Assembly: GCF_008932115.1 (NCBI RefSeq)
Contig: NZ_CP044543.1
Span: 496,001-560,000 of the forward strand
From: Bradyrhizobium betae
GTDB lineage: Bacteria > Pseudomonadota > Alphaproteobacteria > Rhizobiales > Xanthobacteraceae
Direction of reading: 5' to 3'
DNA length: 64,000 nt
Positions 23,579 through 33,037 of this stretch are shown one piece after another. The position numbers were made by a program, and so were the translations under genes. Below the pieces are notes generated by a model. That model was not told the origin of the DNA, searched no databases, and saw only the letters and a program-made list of their open reading frames with translations. Each line of letters starts with the position of its first letter. Position 1 is the stretch's first letter.

Positions 23579-24976
23579 TCAGCTTTTCTTGTAGAGGCGC
23601 TTGCCCATCACCCAGGTCTCGTCGACGCAGCGATCGTCGCCGACCATCATGACGGCGAACAGCATGCTCGCGGCTTCGTCCATCGTGCGCGGGCCGGCGC
23701 CGTCGGCGATCAGCGACTGGTGCCAGGGCTGCGCTGCCGGGCCGCCATTGGGATCGAGCGCGACGAAATCGGCCTCCTTGCCCGGCTCGAAATTGCCGAG
23801 CTTGTCGTCGATATAGAGACCTTCGGCACCGCCGAGCGTGATCGACCAGAAGCCACGATAGGGCGACAGCTTGTTGCGTTCGGCCTCGGCGAGGTCCTTG
23901 CGTACGGGATCGATGCTGCCATCAAGCAGCGTGTTGTTGCACATTCCGACCTTGTAGGCGTCGTCCAGAACGTTGATCATCGAGAAGCGGTTGCCGCCAC
24001 CCATATCCGTGCCGAACGACATTTTCACGCGGTGCTCCGGATCGGTGGCGCGGCCGAGGCGGAACAGGCCGCTGCCGAGGAACAGGTTTGAGCAGGGGCA
24101 GAACACCACTGCCGCGCCCTGCTTCGACATGCGGCGGAACTCGTTGTTCGAAAGATACACACCGTGGCCGCCGGAGAATTTCGGGCCGACCAGGCCGAAC
24201 TTCTCGTAGACGCCGAGGTAGTCCTGACAATCCGGATGCTCGACCAGCACGCCGCTGCATTCGGCGGGGTTCTCGGAAATGTGGGTGTTGACCCAGCAAT
24301 CCGGGTGCTCGTGCTTGAGGCGCTGACACGCCTTGAGCAGCTCAGGCGAGGCGCCGAAGGCGAAGCGCGGCGTGATGGCGTAGAGGTTGCGGCCCTTGTT
24401 GTGATACTCCGATATGAGCCGCTTACTGTCGCGATAGAAATTCTCGGGCGTGTCGACATAGTCGGCCGGCGCGTTGCGATCGATACCGGTGAGGCCCGCG
24501 ATCACCCGCATGTTGCGGCGGGCGGCTTCCTCGAACAATTCCTCGGTCGAGACCGGAGAAGAACTGGTGAACGCCTGACAGGTGGTGGTGCCGGAGGCCA
24601 GCAGCGCGTCGAGGAAGCGCTTCACGCCCTCGCGCGCGTAGTTGCGATCCCTGTACTTCAGCTCTTCCGGGTAGATCCACATCTGCAGCCACGGCAACAG
24701 CTGCTCGCCATAGGCACCTAACACCCGGGTCTGCGGCAGATGGATGTGGCCGTCGATGAAGCCCGGGACGATGATGCGGTCCTTGATGTGGGTGATCTGC
24801 ACGCCCGGATGCGCGGCGGCGACCGTCTCGTAGGAACCGAACGCCTTGATGACGCCGTCGGTGACGACCATGAGGCCGTCCTTGTGAAAGCGCGCGGCGG
24901 CCTGCTCGTTGCCGACGTGCTTCCAGGGATCGTCGACGAAGTCGAAGAACGTGCCGCGAATACCGACAGTGGTCAT
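23579..24976 (-). CDS. guaD: Guanine deaminase
   Basis: 465 residues from the ATG at 24976, which has AAGGA upstream (an in-frame ATG at 24994 is less likely). Amidohydrolase-fold enzyme with the metal-binding PGFIDGHIHLPQTRVLGAYG and the guanine-deaminase signature WLQMWIYPEELKY. It also has TTTCQAF, NTHISENPAE, GHGVYLSN, FCPCSNLFLGSG and FGTDMGGG with the late metal Asp. It converts guanine to xanthine and ammonia in purine salvage or degradation. The MFS gene ends 14 bp upstream and the ABM-domain gene follows, so the three are one transcript. Confidence 0.93.
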   Translation of the reverse strand: MTTVGIRGTFFDFVDDPWKHVGNEQAAARFHKDGLMVVTDGVIKAFGSYETVAAAHPGVQITHIKDRIIVPGFIDGHIHLPQTRVLGAYGEQLLPWLQMWIYPEELKYRDRNYAREGVKRFLDALLASGTTTCQAFTSSSPVSTEELFEEAARRNMRVIAGLTGIDRNAPADYVDTPENFYRDSKRLISEYHNKGRNLYAITPRFAFGASPELLKACQRLKHEHPDCWVNTHISENPAECSGVLVEHPDCQDYLGVYEKFGLVGPKFSGGHGVYLSNNEFRRMSKQGAAVVFCPCSNLFLGSGLFRLGRATDPEHRVKMSFGTDMGGGNRFSMINVLDDAYKVGMCNNTLLDGSIDPVRKDLAEAERNKLSPYRGFWSITLGGAEGLYIDDKLGNFEPGKEADFVALDPNGGPAAQPWHQSLIADGAGPRTMDEAASMLFAVMMVGDDRCVDETWVMGKRLYKKS

Positions 24977-24990
24977 GATGGATTCCTTCT

Positions 24991-26208
24991 TCAAGTCTGT
25001 GCCGCGCGGCGCGCCGCAGGCAGCGAGATGGCGAGCAGCGCGCCGGCGACGGCGCAGAGGCCGAGATAAAGCCAGCCGATCGGCGCCTGCGTCGCTTCAG
25101 GCAGCACGGCCGCAATCGCCATTGCGCCGCTCACCGCGAGATAGCAGAGCGCGCTGATGAGGCCGCCGATCAGGCCGTGGTCGCGCTCGAACAGGCCGAG
25201 CGCCATGCCGTACATCATCGGGCACAGCACGCCGCAGCCGCCGAGCACCAGTGCGCCGCCGAGCGTGATCGACGCAAAATCGAGACCGAGAGTCATGCCC
25301 GTTGCGGTCAGCGTCGCGGCGCCGGCGAGGAACAGCGCGAAGGCACCGAAGCCCATCACACGGGCCGGCATCCAACTCGCGAAATGCGCGCAGCCGAGCT
25401 CGCCGGCGAGATTGACGCCGCCAAGGCCGAGCGCGACGAGGCCATAGATGGCCGCCGAATAGCCGAGGCCGGTCTGGTAGAAGAACGGCGCGACGACGCA
25501 GAATGCGAGTTGCGCGCTGGCCGCGGCGGCGAACACCAGCACGAAGGCCAGGAAGCCCGGACGGATCAGCGCCTCGCGCAAGATGCCTGCCGTGCGGCGC
25601 GGATCGAACGGGGCGCGTCGCTCGGGCGGCAGCGTCTCGGGCAGCAGCAGCACGACGATCGCGGCAATGATAGCCGCGGCGATCGCAATGATGACGAAGA
25701 CACCGCGCCAGGATGTCAGCTCGACGATGAAGCCGCCGGCGGCCGGCGCCAGCACGGGTGCAAGGCCCCAAGCCGCGCCAAGCAGGCCGGAGATCGCGGT
25801 AAGCTCACGGCCGCGAAAGCAGTCGGCCGCGACCGCATAGGCGACCACGAGGCAGGTGCAGCCGCCGATGCCTTGCAGGAACCGCAACGCCAGCAGCAGC
25901 GAGGCGCTGGTGGCCAACGCGCAGGCAATGCTCATCGCGACGAGCACCGTCAGGCCCGCGAGCAGAACGCTGCGGCGACCGAGCGTGTCGGAGGCGATTC
26001 CGACCGGCACCAGCGCCAGACTCATGCCGAGCATGTAGGCGGTGACGGTGTTCTGCATCGAGGTGGAATCGGTAGCGAGATCCACCACCATCTGCGGCAG
26101 GCCGGGCGTGTAGGCATCGAGCGGGATCTGGCTGAACGGCACGACGCACAGCAGGATCGGCACGATCCCGCGCTTCGCGCAACCGGCGTCCGAAGCAAGT
26201 GCAGTCAT
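24991..26208 (-). CDS. MFS transporter, Bcr/CflA drug-resistance type (12 TM)
   Basis: 405 residues. MFS family signatures include GIASDTLGRRSVLLAG between TM2 and TM3, the QGIGGCTCLVVAYAVAADCF segment typical of Bcr/CflA proteins, and LLGAAWGLAPVLAPAAGGFI. Exports small molecules by proton antiport. As first gene of an operon with guanine deaminase, it may move purines or analogues rather than antibiotics (inference). No dedicated regulator is directly adjacent; a TetR gene lies 415 bp upstream on the same strand. Confidence 0.88.
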   Translation of the reverse strand: MTALASDAGCAKRGIVPILLCVVPFSQIPLDAYTPGLPQMVVDLATDSTSMQNTVTAYMLGMSLALVPVGIASDTLGRRSVLLAGLTVLVAMSIACALATSASLLLALRFLQGIGGCTCLVVAYAVAADCFRGRELTAISGLLGAAWGLAPVLAPAAGGFIVELTSWRGVFVIIAIAAAIIAAIVVLLLPETLPPERRAPFDPRRTAGILREALIRPGFLAFVLVFAAAASAQLAFCVVAPFFYQTGLGYSAAIYGLVALGLGGVNLAGELGCAHFASWMPARVMGFGAFALFLAGAATLTATGMTLGLDFASITLGGALVLGGCGVLCPMMYGMALGLFERDHGLIGGLISALCYLAVSGAMAIAAVLPEATQAPIGWLYLGLCAVAGALLAISLPAARRAAQT

Positions 26209-26623
26209 GAAGCAACGCCCCCTCAGCGTCCGCGGGCCCCGTCTTTTCGTGCGCGCGTTGAGACGCGACGATGCAGGTTGCGGATATTGACGCGCGGGAG
26301 CGTGCCAGAACTGTGTGTAAAATCTCTTAGGGGGTTCCGATCAATCCTGCCGGCTGATGCCCCGAGCCCTGTGGCGTGATGACGCTCTAACAGGAATGCG
26401 AAAACAACCCCATGCACAGTAGAGATCGTATCGAAATCATTGACCTTTCCCAAAATTCTGGCAAAACGAAATACTTACTTGCTCCGTCGGGCAAAACAGG
26501 CGCAGAATTGCATCATCGCCGATCGTGAGTTCTCCGCTGGCCGAGGGACTTCCCCCTTCGGAAGGCGTCGCGCACGAGGCGGGCCTCGACGTCAATCCGG
26601 TGTCGAAGGCGCGAGGCAGAGCA
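26209..26623. other. Upstream region of the MFS-guaD operon, no gene
   Basis: 415 bp with no supported frame. Part is A+T-rich around 26400-26480, where the operon promoter (minus strand) is likely. Inverted GC stretches near 26540-26580 follow the TetR stop. Confidence 0.45.
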
Positions 26624-27226
26624 CTATGCTCGCTTCGACTGCGCCTCAACCGCCTGCACTGCCACGCTCGCCACCTGACGCAGCGCCTCGCGATCAGAGC
26701 CGGATGACGCCATCACGCCCATGCCGACTGACACCGCCGACACATAGCGCGCGAGCGCGGCGGGATCGGAGGTCGGCTTGAGATCGCCTTCGGCCTTGGC
26801 GCGGACAAAACGGTCGCGGAGCTGGTCTTCGTTTTCGGCGCGGCGGGCGGCAAGCTCGAAGGGGACATTCTCTGAGCCGCTGCCGCAGGCAATGCCGCCC
26901 TGCACGAGCAGGCAGCCGGGCGGATTGGCGGGATCGGTCTGCCTGTCGGCGATGCCCATCAGCATTCGCTCGGCGACATCGCGGGCAGTCGGAGCCGCCA
27001 CCACCTCGCTCATCCAGACATTGCGCAGCTTGGTGTAACGGTCGAGCGCAGCCTTGAGCAGGCCTTCCTTGTTGCCGAAACAGGCGTAGAGGCTGGGTGG
27101 ATTGATACCCATGGCCTCGGTGAGCTGGGCGATGGTGGCGCCCTCATAGCCATGGCGCCAAAACACTTCCATCGCCTGGTCCAACGCCGTTTCGGCGTCG
27201 AATTCTCGGGGGCGTCCCATGCCCAT
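26624..27226 (-). CDS. TetR-family repressor of the adjacent RND pump
   Basis: 200 residues from the ATG at 27226 (GAGGAG upstream). N-terminal TetR helix-turn-helix: REFDAETALDQAMEVFWRHG, GATIAQLTEAMGINPPSLYACFGNKEGLL. A C-terminal ligand domain with PGCLLVQGG follows, as in the AcrR/YxaF-like group. It is divergent from the RND membrane-fusion gene with a perfect TGTAGTG-AA-CACTACA palindrome in between, so it probably represses the pump and is released by a pump substrate. Confidence 0.9.
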   Translation of the reverse strand: MGMGRPREFDAETALDQAMEVFWRHGYEGATIAQLTEAMGINPPSLYACFGNKEGLLKAALDRYTKLRNVWMSEVVAAPTARDVAERMLMGIADRQTDPANPPGCLLVQGGIACGSGSENVPFELAARRAENEDQLRDRFVRAKAEGDLKPTSDPAALARYVSAVSVGMGVMASSGSDREALRQVASVAVQAVEAQSKRA

Positions 27227-27395
27227 GTGCCTGTTCTCCTCGGAATCGGCGTCGTCCCTCAATCTAACGCTTGATCCTATCTATTTGTTCTATCTTTCTT
27301 TTCTCTTCCGCCTTCCCATTCTTGCGGTAAGCGGCTACAATTTTCTTAGTGAATGGTACATAAGTATCTTGCACTGCGACATCCAGCTCCACATC

Positions 27396-27411
27396 TGTAG
27401 TGAACACTACA
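27396..27411. promoter_or_regulatory. Probable TetR operator
   Basis: TGTAGTGAACACTACA: 7-bp perfect arms around AA, ending 16 bp before the membrane-fusion-protein start codon in the divergent region. Repressor bound here would block transcription into the RND operon. Confidence 0.7.
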
Positions 27412-27427
27412 TATCTGGAGCGCGCAA

Positions 27428-28672
27428 ATGCATCCCTCGCAAAACTCCCCCCGCACCGGCCGTTTCCGCCGCCTTCTTGGCGGCGTCGCGGTCGTAGGCG
27501 CCCTCGCCGTGGCCGGCTCGATCGCGACCGGCCATTATTTTCGTGCCGCGCAGGCCACTGCAACGGCCGCCGCAACCGAGCAGGCCGTGCCTGTCACGGT
27601 CGCGCTGATCGAGCCAAAGCAGACCGTGCTGTGGGACGATTTCTCCGGCCGGCTCGAGGCCATCAACCGGGTCGAGCTTCGACCGCGCGTCGCGGGTGCG
27701 ATCCTTGCGACCAACTTCACCGAAGGCGCGCTGGTGAAGGCCGGCGACGTGCTGTTCAAGATCGATCCGGCGCCTTACGCGGCAGAGGTCGACAAGGCCA
27801 ACGCCCAGCTCGAAGCCGCCAAGGCCCGCGTGGTCTTCACGCAGAGCGAGTTCGAGCGTGGCGCGCAGCTGGTCGGCAACGCCGTGGTCACGCGGCGCGA
27901 CTACGACCAGCGCGACAACGCCAATCGGGAAGCGATTGCCAACGTGAAGGCCGCCGAGGCAACGCTCCAGACCGCAAAGCTCAACCTCGACTACACCGAG
28001 GTGCGTGCGCCGGTGGACGGCCGCGTCGGCAAGTTCGAGATCACCGTCGGCAATCTCGTCGCCGCCGGGACCGGCTCACCCGTCCTGACCTCGCTGGTCT
28101 CGGTCAATCCGATCTACGCCTCGTTCGACGCTGATGAAGAGGTTGTGCTGCGCGCGCTGAACTCGATCGCGGATGCCTCCGGCCAGCGCGGCAAGCTCGA
28201 CCAGATCCCGGTCGAGATGGCGACGTCAGGCGGTCTTTCGGCCAAGGGCCACATCCAGCTCATCGACAACCAGGTCAACGGCCAGAGCGGCACCATCCGC
28301 GTCCGCGCAGTGTTCAGGAATGAAGACGGGCGTCTCATCCCCGGCCAGTTCGCCCGCGTTCGCATGGGCCAGCCGAAGCAGCAGTCGCTGGTGATGATCG
28401 ACGAGCGCGCGATCGGCACCGACCAGGACAAGAAGTTCGTGATGGGGGTCGGTGACGACAGCCGCGCAGTCTACCGGCCAATCACGCTCGGCGGTTCGGT
28501 CGATGGTCTTCGCATCGTCACCGCGGGCCTGAAGCCCGGCGACCGCATCGTGGTCAACGGCCTGCAGCGCGTGCGTCCAGGCGCCCTCCTCAAGACGGAG
28601 ATCGCCGCGATGGGTGCGCGCGGGCCGCAGCAGGCCTCCAACCACAGCAACCAGGACGTGGTGCAGCGTTAG
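27428..28672 (+). CDS. RND efflux membrane-fusion (periplasmic adaptor) protein
   Basis: 414 residues. N-terminal hydrophobic anchor, then a lipoyl half-motif (RPRVAGAILATNFTEGALVKAGDVLFKIDP) and an alpha-hairpin coiled coil (KANAQLEAAKARVVFTQSEFERG). The second lipoyl half (LNLDYTEVRAPVDGRVG) and beta-barrel follow. Closest in style to MexE/AcrA-type adaptors. Links the inner-membrane RND pump encoded next to an outer-membrane channel. No outer-membrane factor gene is in the operon, so a channel encoded elsewhere must be used. Controlled by the divergent TetR regulator. Confidence 0.92.
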   Translation: MHPSQNSPRTGRFRRLLGGVAVVGALAVAGSIATGHYFRAAQATATAAATEQAVPVTVALIEPKQTVLWDDFSGRLEAINRVELRPRVAGAILATNFTEGALVKAGDVLFKIDPAPYAAEVDKANAQLEAAKARVVFTQSEFERGAQLVGNAVVTRRDYDQRDNANREAIANVKAAEATLQTAKLNLDYTEVRAPVDGRVGKFEITVGNLVAAGTGSPVLTSLVSVNPIYASFDADEEVVLRALNSIADASGQRGKLDQIPVEMATSGGLSAKGHIQLIDNQVNGQSGTIRVRAVFRNEDGRLIPGQFARVRMGQPKQQSLVMIDERAIGTDQDKKFVMGVGDDSRAVYRPITLGGSVDGLRIVTAGLKPGDRIVVNGLQRVRPGALLKTEIAAMGARGPQQASNHSNQDVVQR

Positions 28673-28678
28673 TTACCT

Positions 28679-28776
28679 CATTCCGGGCCGCGCCCGGAAT
28701 GATCAGGTCTCGAAACTCCGAGCACATCATCTCTGGATTCCGGGTTCGCGCTCTGCGCGCCCCGGAATGACAGCGG
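28679..28776. repeat. REP-like palindromes between the two RND genes
   Basis: Two imperfect palindromes: CATTCCGGGCCGCGCCCGGAATG (arms CATTCCGGGC/GCCCGGAATG, 28679-28701) and a longer ATTCCGGG...CCCCGGAAT at about 28736-28773 with a GCGCGC core. The ATTCCGGG/CCCGGAAT ends are typical of abundant Bradyrhizobium intergenic repeats. Lying inside an operon, they may form mRNA stems that set the adaptor-to-pump ratio. Confidence 0.7.
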
Positions 28777-28818
28777 AGCTGTGTGGAGACGACCAAGATA
28801 TTGCCCAGGGGCGAAGCC

Positions 28819-31800
28819 ATGAATCTCTCGAAATTCTTCATTGATCGTCCGATTTTCGCCGGGGTGCTGTCGGTCCTGATCTTCCTCGCGGGGCTGATCT
28901 CGCTGTTCGCGATGCCGATCTCGGAATATCCCGACGTGGTGCCGCCCTCGGTTCTGGTGCGCGCGACCTATCCCGGCGCCAATCCGAAGGTGATTGCCGA
29001 GACGGTGGCGACGCCGATCGAGGAGCAGATCAACGGCGTCGAAGGCATGCTGTACATGTCGAGCCAGGCAACCACCGACGGCGCGATGACGCTGACGGTG
29101 ACGTTCCGCCTCGGCACCGATCCCGACAAGGCGACCCAGCTGGTGCAGAACCGCGTGCAGCAGGCCGAGCCACGCCTGCCGGCCGTGGTGCGCCAGCTCG
29201 GCATCATCACCAAGAAGTCCTCGCCCGACCTCACCATGGTCGTGCATCTGTTGTCGCCGAACGGCCGCTACGACATGACATATTTGCGCAACTACGCGGT
29301 GCTCAACGTCAAGGACCGGCTGGCGCGGATCGACGGCGTCGGCGATGTCCAGCTTTACGGCGCCGGCGACTATTCGATGCGGGTCTGGGTCGATCCGCAG
29401 AAGGCGGCCGAGCACGGCCTGACCGCGAGCGACATCGTCAAATCGATCCAGGCGCAGAACGTCGAAGCGGCCGCCGGCGTGGTCGGCTCCTCCCCGAACG
29501 TCAGGGGTATCGACCTGCAAATGTCCGTCAACGCGGAAGGGCGGCTTGCGAACGAGGACCAGTTCGGCGACATCGTCGTCAAGACCGGCACGCGTGGCGA
29601 AGTGGTGCGGCTGCGCGACGTCGCACGCATCGAGCTCGGGGCTTCCGAATACGGCCTCCGCTCGCTGCTCGACAACAAGCAGGCGGTGGCGATTCCGATC
29701 TTCCAGGCGCCGGGCTCCAATGCGCTGGAGATTTCCGACCACGTTCGCGCCACCATGGCCGAGATCAAGAAGAACATGCCGGAAGGCGTGTCCTACCAGA
29801 TCGTCTACGATCCCACCCAGTTCGTGCGTTCCTCGATCGAGGCCGTCATCCATACGCTGCTGGAGGCCATCGCGCTGGTGGTGCTGGTCGTGATCCTGTT
29901 CCTGCAGACCTGGCGGGCGTCGATCATTCCACTGCTGGCCGTGCCGGTGTCGATCGTCGGCACCTTCGCCGTGATGCATCTGTTCGGCTTCTCCATCAAC
30001 GCGCTCAGCCTGTTCGGCCTGGTGCTCGCGATCGGCATCGTCGTCGACGACGCCATCGTCGTGGTCGAGAACGTCGAGCGCAACATCGAGGGCGGACTGT
30101 CGCCGCGCGACGCCACCTATCAGGCGATGCGCGAGGTCTCGGGCCCGATCATCGCCATCGCGATGGTGCTGATCGCGGTGTTCGTGCCGCTCGCCTTCAT
30201 CTCCGGCCTCACCGGCCAGTTCTACAAGCAGTTCGCGCTGACGATCGCAATCTCGACCGTGATCTCCGCCGTCAACTCGCTGACCTTGTCGCCGGCGCTG
30301 TCGGCGCTGCTGCTCAAAGGACACAATGAGCCGAAGGACAGGTTGACGATCATCATGGAAAAGGGCCTTGGCTGGTTCTTCCGTGGCTTCAACAAGGCGT
30401 TCACGCGCTCGTCGGAGAATTACAGCGGCACCGTCACAAAGGTGATCTCGGGCAAAGCGGCGGTAATGGGTCTCTATGTGGTGCTGGTCGGCCTCACCGC
30501 CCTTCTGTTCCAGCAGGTGCCGAGCGGTTTCGTGCCGGGCCAGGACAAGCAATATCTGGTCGGCTTCTCGCGCCTGCCCGATGGCGCCGCGCTCGACCGC
30601 ACCGAAGAAGTGATCCGCAAGATGAGCGACATCGCGCTGACCCAGCCCGGCGTCGAGAGCTCCGTGGCCTTCCCGGGCCTGTCGATCGCCGGCTTCACCA
30701 ACTCCTCCAACGCCGGCATCGTGTTCTCGACGCTGAAGCCGTTCGGCGAGCGCAAGGGTCCGGCCCTGAGCGGAAATGCCATCGCCGCCGACCTCAACAA
30801 GAAGTACGCCGGCATCCAGGAAGCCTTCATCGCCATGTTCCCGCCGCCGCCGGTCAACGGCCTCGGCACCATCGGTGGCTTCAAGCTTCAGATCGAGGAC
30901 CGGGCCGGTCTCGGCTATGAGGCGCTTAACGAGGCGACCAAGGCATTTACGGCGGCGATGCAGAAGGCACCGGAGATCGCCGGCGTGTTCTCGAGCTTCC
31001 AGGTCAACGTACCCCAGCTGTTCGCCGACATCGACCGCACCAAGGCGCTGCAACTCGGCGTCCCCGTGACGGAGGTGTTCAACACGCTGCAGATCTATCT
31101 CGGCTCCTACTACGTCAACGACTTCAACAAGTTTGGCCGCACCTACTCAGTCTATGTCCAGGCCGACGCGCCGTTCCGCGCCCGCGCCGACGACATCAGG
31201 CAGTTGAAGGTGCGCTCGGCCTCGGGTGACATGGTGCCATTGTCGGCGTTGCTCACGATCCGGCAGAGCGCGGGTCCGGAGCGGGCGATCCGTTATAACG
31301 GCTTCCTGTCCTCCGACATCAACGCGGCGGCTGCCCCCGGCTTCTCGTCCGGCCAGGCGCAGGAGGTCGCGACGCGGATCGCGGCGGAGACGTTGCCGCC
31401 CGGCTTTGCCTTCGAATGGACCGACCTGACCTATCAGGAGTTCATCGCCGGCAATTCCGGACTCTGGGTATTTCCGCTGGCGATCCTGCTGGTGTTCCTG
31501 GTGCTGGCCGCGCTCTACGAGAGCCTGACCTTGCCGTTGTCGATCATCATGATCGTGCCGATGGGATTATTGGCAGCGATGTTCGGCGTCTGGATCTCGA
31601 AGGGCGACAACAACGTCTTCACCCAGATCGGCTTGATCGTGCTGGTGGGTCTCTCGGCCAAGAACGCGATCCTGATCGTCGAATTCGCACGCGAGCTCGA
31701 ATTCGCCGGGCGCACGCCGATCCGGGCCGCGATCGAGGCGAGCCGGCTGCGGCTGCGCCCGATCCTGATGACGTCGATGGCGTTCATCATGGGCGTGCTG

Positions 31801-32022
31801 CCGCTGGTGCTCTCGACCGGCGCGGGCTCGGAGATGCGGCGGGCGATGGGTGTCGCCGTGTTCTCCGGCATGATCGGCGTCACCGTATTCGGCCTGTTCC
31901 TGACGCCGGTGTTCTACGTGCTGCTGCGGACCGTCACCGGCAACAAGCCTCTGGTGCATCATGGCAGCGACATCAGCGCGGCCCCGGTCCAGGGACTTCA
32001 TCACGAGGGCGCGGGTCATTAG
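28819..32022 (+). CDS. RND multidrug efflux pump, HAE1 family (MexF/AcrB-like)
   Basis: 1067 residues from the ATG at 28819 (AGGGG upstream). Twelve TM segments and two large periplasmic loops. N-terminal FFIDRPIFAGVLSVLIFLAG, proton-relay Asp pair in GLVLAIGIVVDDAIVVVENVERN (TM4), the FVPGQDKQY segment in the porter domain, and GLSAKNAILIVEFAREL in TM10. It expels hydrophobic compounds using the proton gradient. Partner adaptor lies immediately upstream, separated by REP-like palindromes. Confidence 0.95.
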   Translation: MNLSKFFIDRPIFAGVLSVLIFLAGLISLFAMPISEYPDVVPPSVLVRATYPGANPKVIAETVATPIEEQINGVEGMLYMSSQATTDGAMTLTVTFRLGTDPDKATQLVQNRVQQAEPRLPAVVRQLGIITKKSSPDLTMVVHLLSPNGRYDMTYLRNYAVLNVKDRLARIDGVGDVQLYGAGDYSMRVWVDPQKAAEHGLTASDIVKSIQAQNVEAAAGVVGSSPNVRGIDLQMSVNAEGRLANEDQFGDIVVKTGTRGEVVRLRDVARIELGASEYGLRSLLDNKQAVAIPIFQAPGSNALEISDHVRATMAEIKKNMPEGVSYQIVYDPTQFVRSSIEAVIHTLLEAIALVVLVVILFLQTWRASIIPLLAVPVSIVGTFAVMHLFGFSINALSLFGLVLAIGIVVDDAIVVVENVERNIEGGLSPRDATYQAMREVSGPIIAIAMVLIAVFVPLAFISGLTGQFYKQFALTIAISTVISAVNSLTLSPALSALLLKGHNEPKDRLTIIMEKGLGWFFRGFNKAFTRSSENYSGTVTKVISGKAAVMGLYVVLVGLTALLFQQVPSGFVPGQDKQYLVGFSRLPDGAALDRTEEVIRKMSDIALTQPGVESSVAFPGLSIAGFTNSSNAGIVFSTLKPFGERKGPALSGNAIAADLNKKYAGIQEAFIAMFPPPPVNGLGTIGGFKLQIEDRAGLGYEALNEATKAFTAAMQKAPEIAGVFSSFQVNVPQLFADIDRTKALQLGVPVTEVFNTLQIYLGSYYVNDFNKFGRTYSVYVQADAPFRARADDIRQLKVRSASGDMVPLSALLTIRQSAGPERAIRYNGFLSSDINAAAAPGFSSGQAQEVATRIAAETLPPGFAFEWTDLTYQEFIAGNSGLWVFPLAILLVFLVLAALYESLTLPLSIIMIVPMGLLAAMFGVWISKGDNNVFTQIGLIVLVGLSAKNAILIVEFARELEFAGRTPIRAAIEASRLRLRPILMTSMAFIMGVLPLVLSTGAGSEMRRAMGVAVFSGMIGVTVFGLFLTPVFYVLLRTVTGNKPLVHHGSDISAAPVQGLHHEGAGH

Positions 32023-32031
32023 AACGGGCCG

Positions 32032-32763
32032 TTAGATAAGGGAAATCCCCGACAGCAACAACAGAACGAGCACGGTCTTGCGAAAGACCGTCTCGTTGAC
32101 CCGGTGAAAGGCGATCACGCCGAGCGCTGAGCCCGCAAACAGCGCCGGCAGGCTGATCGCGAGATCGACGAAGACCTTCGACGACAAGTCCTCGTGTCCG
32201 ACCAGCAGCGCGATCCCGAAGATCTGCATCGCGGCGATGAAAGGCTGCACCAGGCCGCGCTGCTCGCTCTTGGGCATGCCGCGCATGTCGCACCAGATCG
32301 TCGGGATCGCGCCCGGCATGGCGGTGAGGCCGCCGACCAGCCCTCCCCCAAATCCGATCAGCGCCACCCAGTGCCGGCCGACGGCCTCGCCGGCGGTGAC
32401 CAGCGTCGGCCGCAGCAGCATGTAGGCGGCATAGAGCGCGACGATGACGCCGAAGCCGCGCCGCAGCAGATGCGTATCCGTGCTCTGCAGCAGCGATACC
32501 GCGATGGGAACACCGATCAATCCGCCGACGATCAGCAGCAGGCTGCCCTCCCAGCGGATGCTGCGCCGGAGCGCCAACAGATTCGTGGCCTGCACGCCGA
32601 TGCTGCACGCCATCATCAGCGGCACCGCCTCCAGCGGCTGAAACACGCGGAGCAGAATGGCGCCAGCCACCGCCGAGAAGGCAAACCCCGAGAGCCCGGA
32701 GACGAAGGCTCCGGCAAAGACGGCGACGCTGAGCAGAAGGCTGGTCGTGATGTCAGGCACCAT
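32032..32763 (-). CDS. TauE/SafE-family permease
   Basis: 243 residues, about eight TM helices. VAGAFVSGLSGFAFSAVAGAILL-type opening glycine motif (key residues G-x-S-G-F-A-F) and an internal second half beginning GFGGGLVGGLTAMPGAIPTIW. Anion or sulfonate export is the family theme. Here there is no sulfur gene next to it; it lies convergent to the RND pump and downstream of two small genes. Substrate unknown. Distinct from the better-placed paralogue at 10459. Confidence 0.83.
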   Translation of the reverse strand: MVPDITTSLLLSVAVFAGAFVSGLSGFAFSAVAGAILLRVFQPLEAVPLMMACSIGVQATNLLALRRSIRWEGSLLLIVGGLIGVPIAVSLLQSTDTHLLRRGFGVIVALYAAYMLLRPTLVTAGEAVGRHWVALIGFGGGLVGGLTAMPGAIPTIWCDMRGMPKSEQRGLVQPFIAAMQIFGIALLVGHEDLSSKVFVDLAISLPALFAGSALGVIAFHRVNETVFRKTVLVLLLLSGISLI

Positions 32764-32773
32764 GTCTCTCCGC

Positions 32774-33037
32774 TCAATCGTAGGGCGTCTGTGTTGTGGA
32801 AATTTCGGCGCTCTCGGCGCAACTCGTCTGGGACGACTTCATCGGCGATGGCGGAACCGATTGCGCGTGCGAGCGCTCCAGCATTGCCAGTCCCACCAGT
32901 TGAAGCATCACCAGTGCCGCGGTCAGCGCGATGGCGACGATGTTGAAATTACGCGCGTTCGAACGTCGACTGCCCGGCCGCGCGCTCGCGCGGATCAACT
33001 CGGTTGGCATCTCTGGAAGAATCCTCTTCAATGGCAT
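32774..33037 (-). CDS. Small single-span membrane protein
   Basis: 87 residues (or 78 from the Met at 33010). Basic N-terminus (RASARPGSRRSNARN) followed by FNIVAIALTAALVMLQLVGL as one TM helix and a short Ser/Pro/Thr-rich tail. Overlaps the upstream small gene by 89 bp in another frame. No strong Shine-Dalgarno. Unknown function. Confidence 0.42.
   Translation of the reverse strand: MPLKRILPEMPTELIRASARPGSRRSNARNFNIVAIALTAALVMLQLVGLAMLERSHAQSVPPSPMKSSQTSCAESAEISTTQTPYD

Noticed and set aside
28678-31053. A 791-codon open frame on the minus strand opposite the RND pump
   Set aside because: Antisense to a certain gene; composition is Asp/His/Arg-rich with no family features.
32032-32763. Second sulfur locus based on the TauE-family permease
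   Set aside because: No other sulfur genes or ArsR operator nearby; family name alone does not support a sulfur role here.
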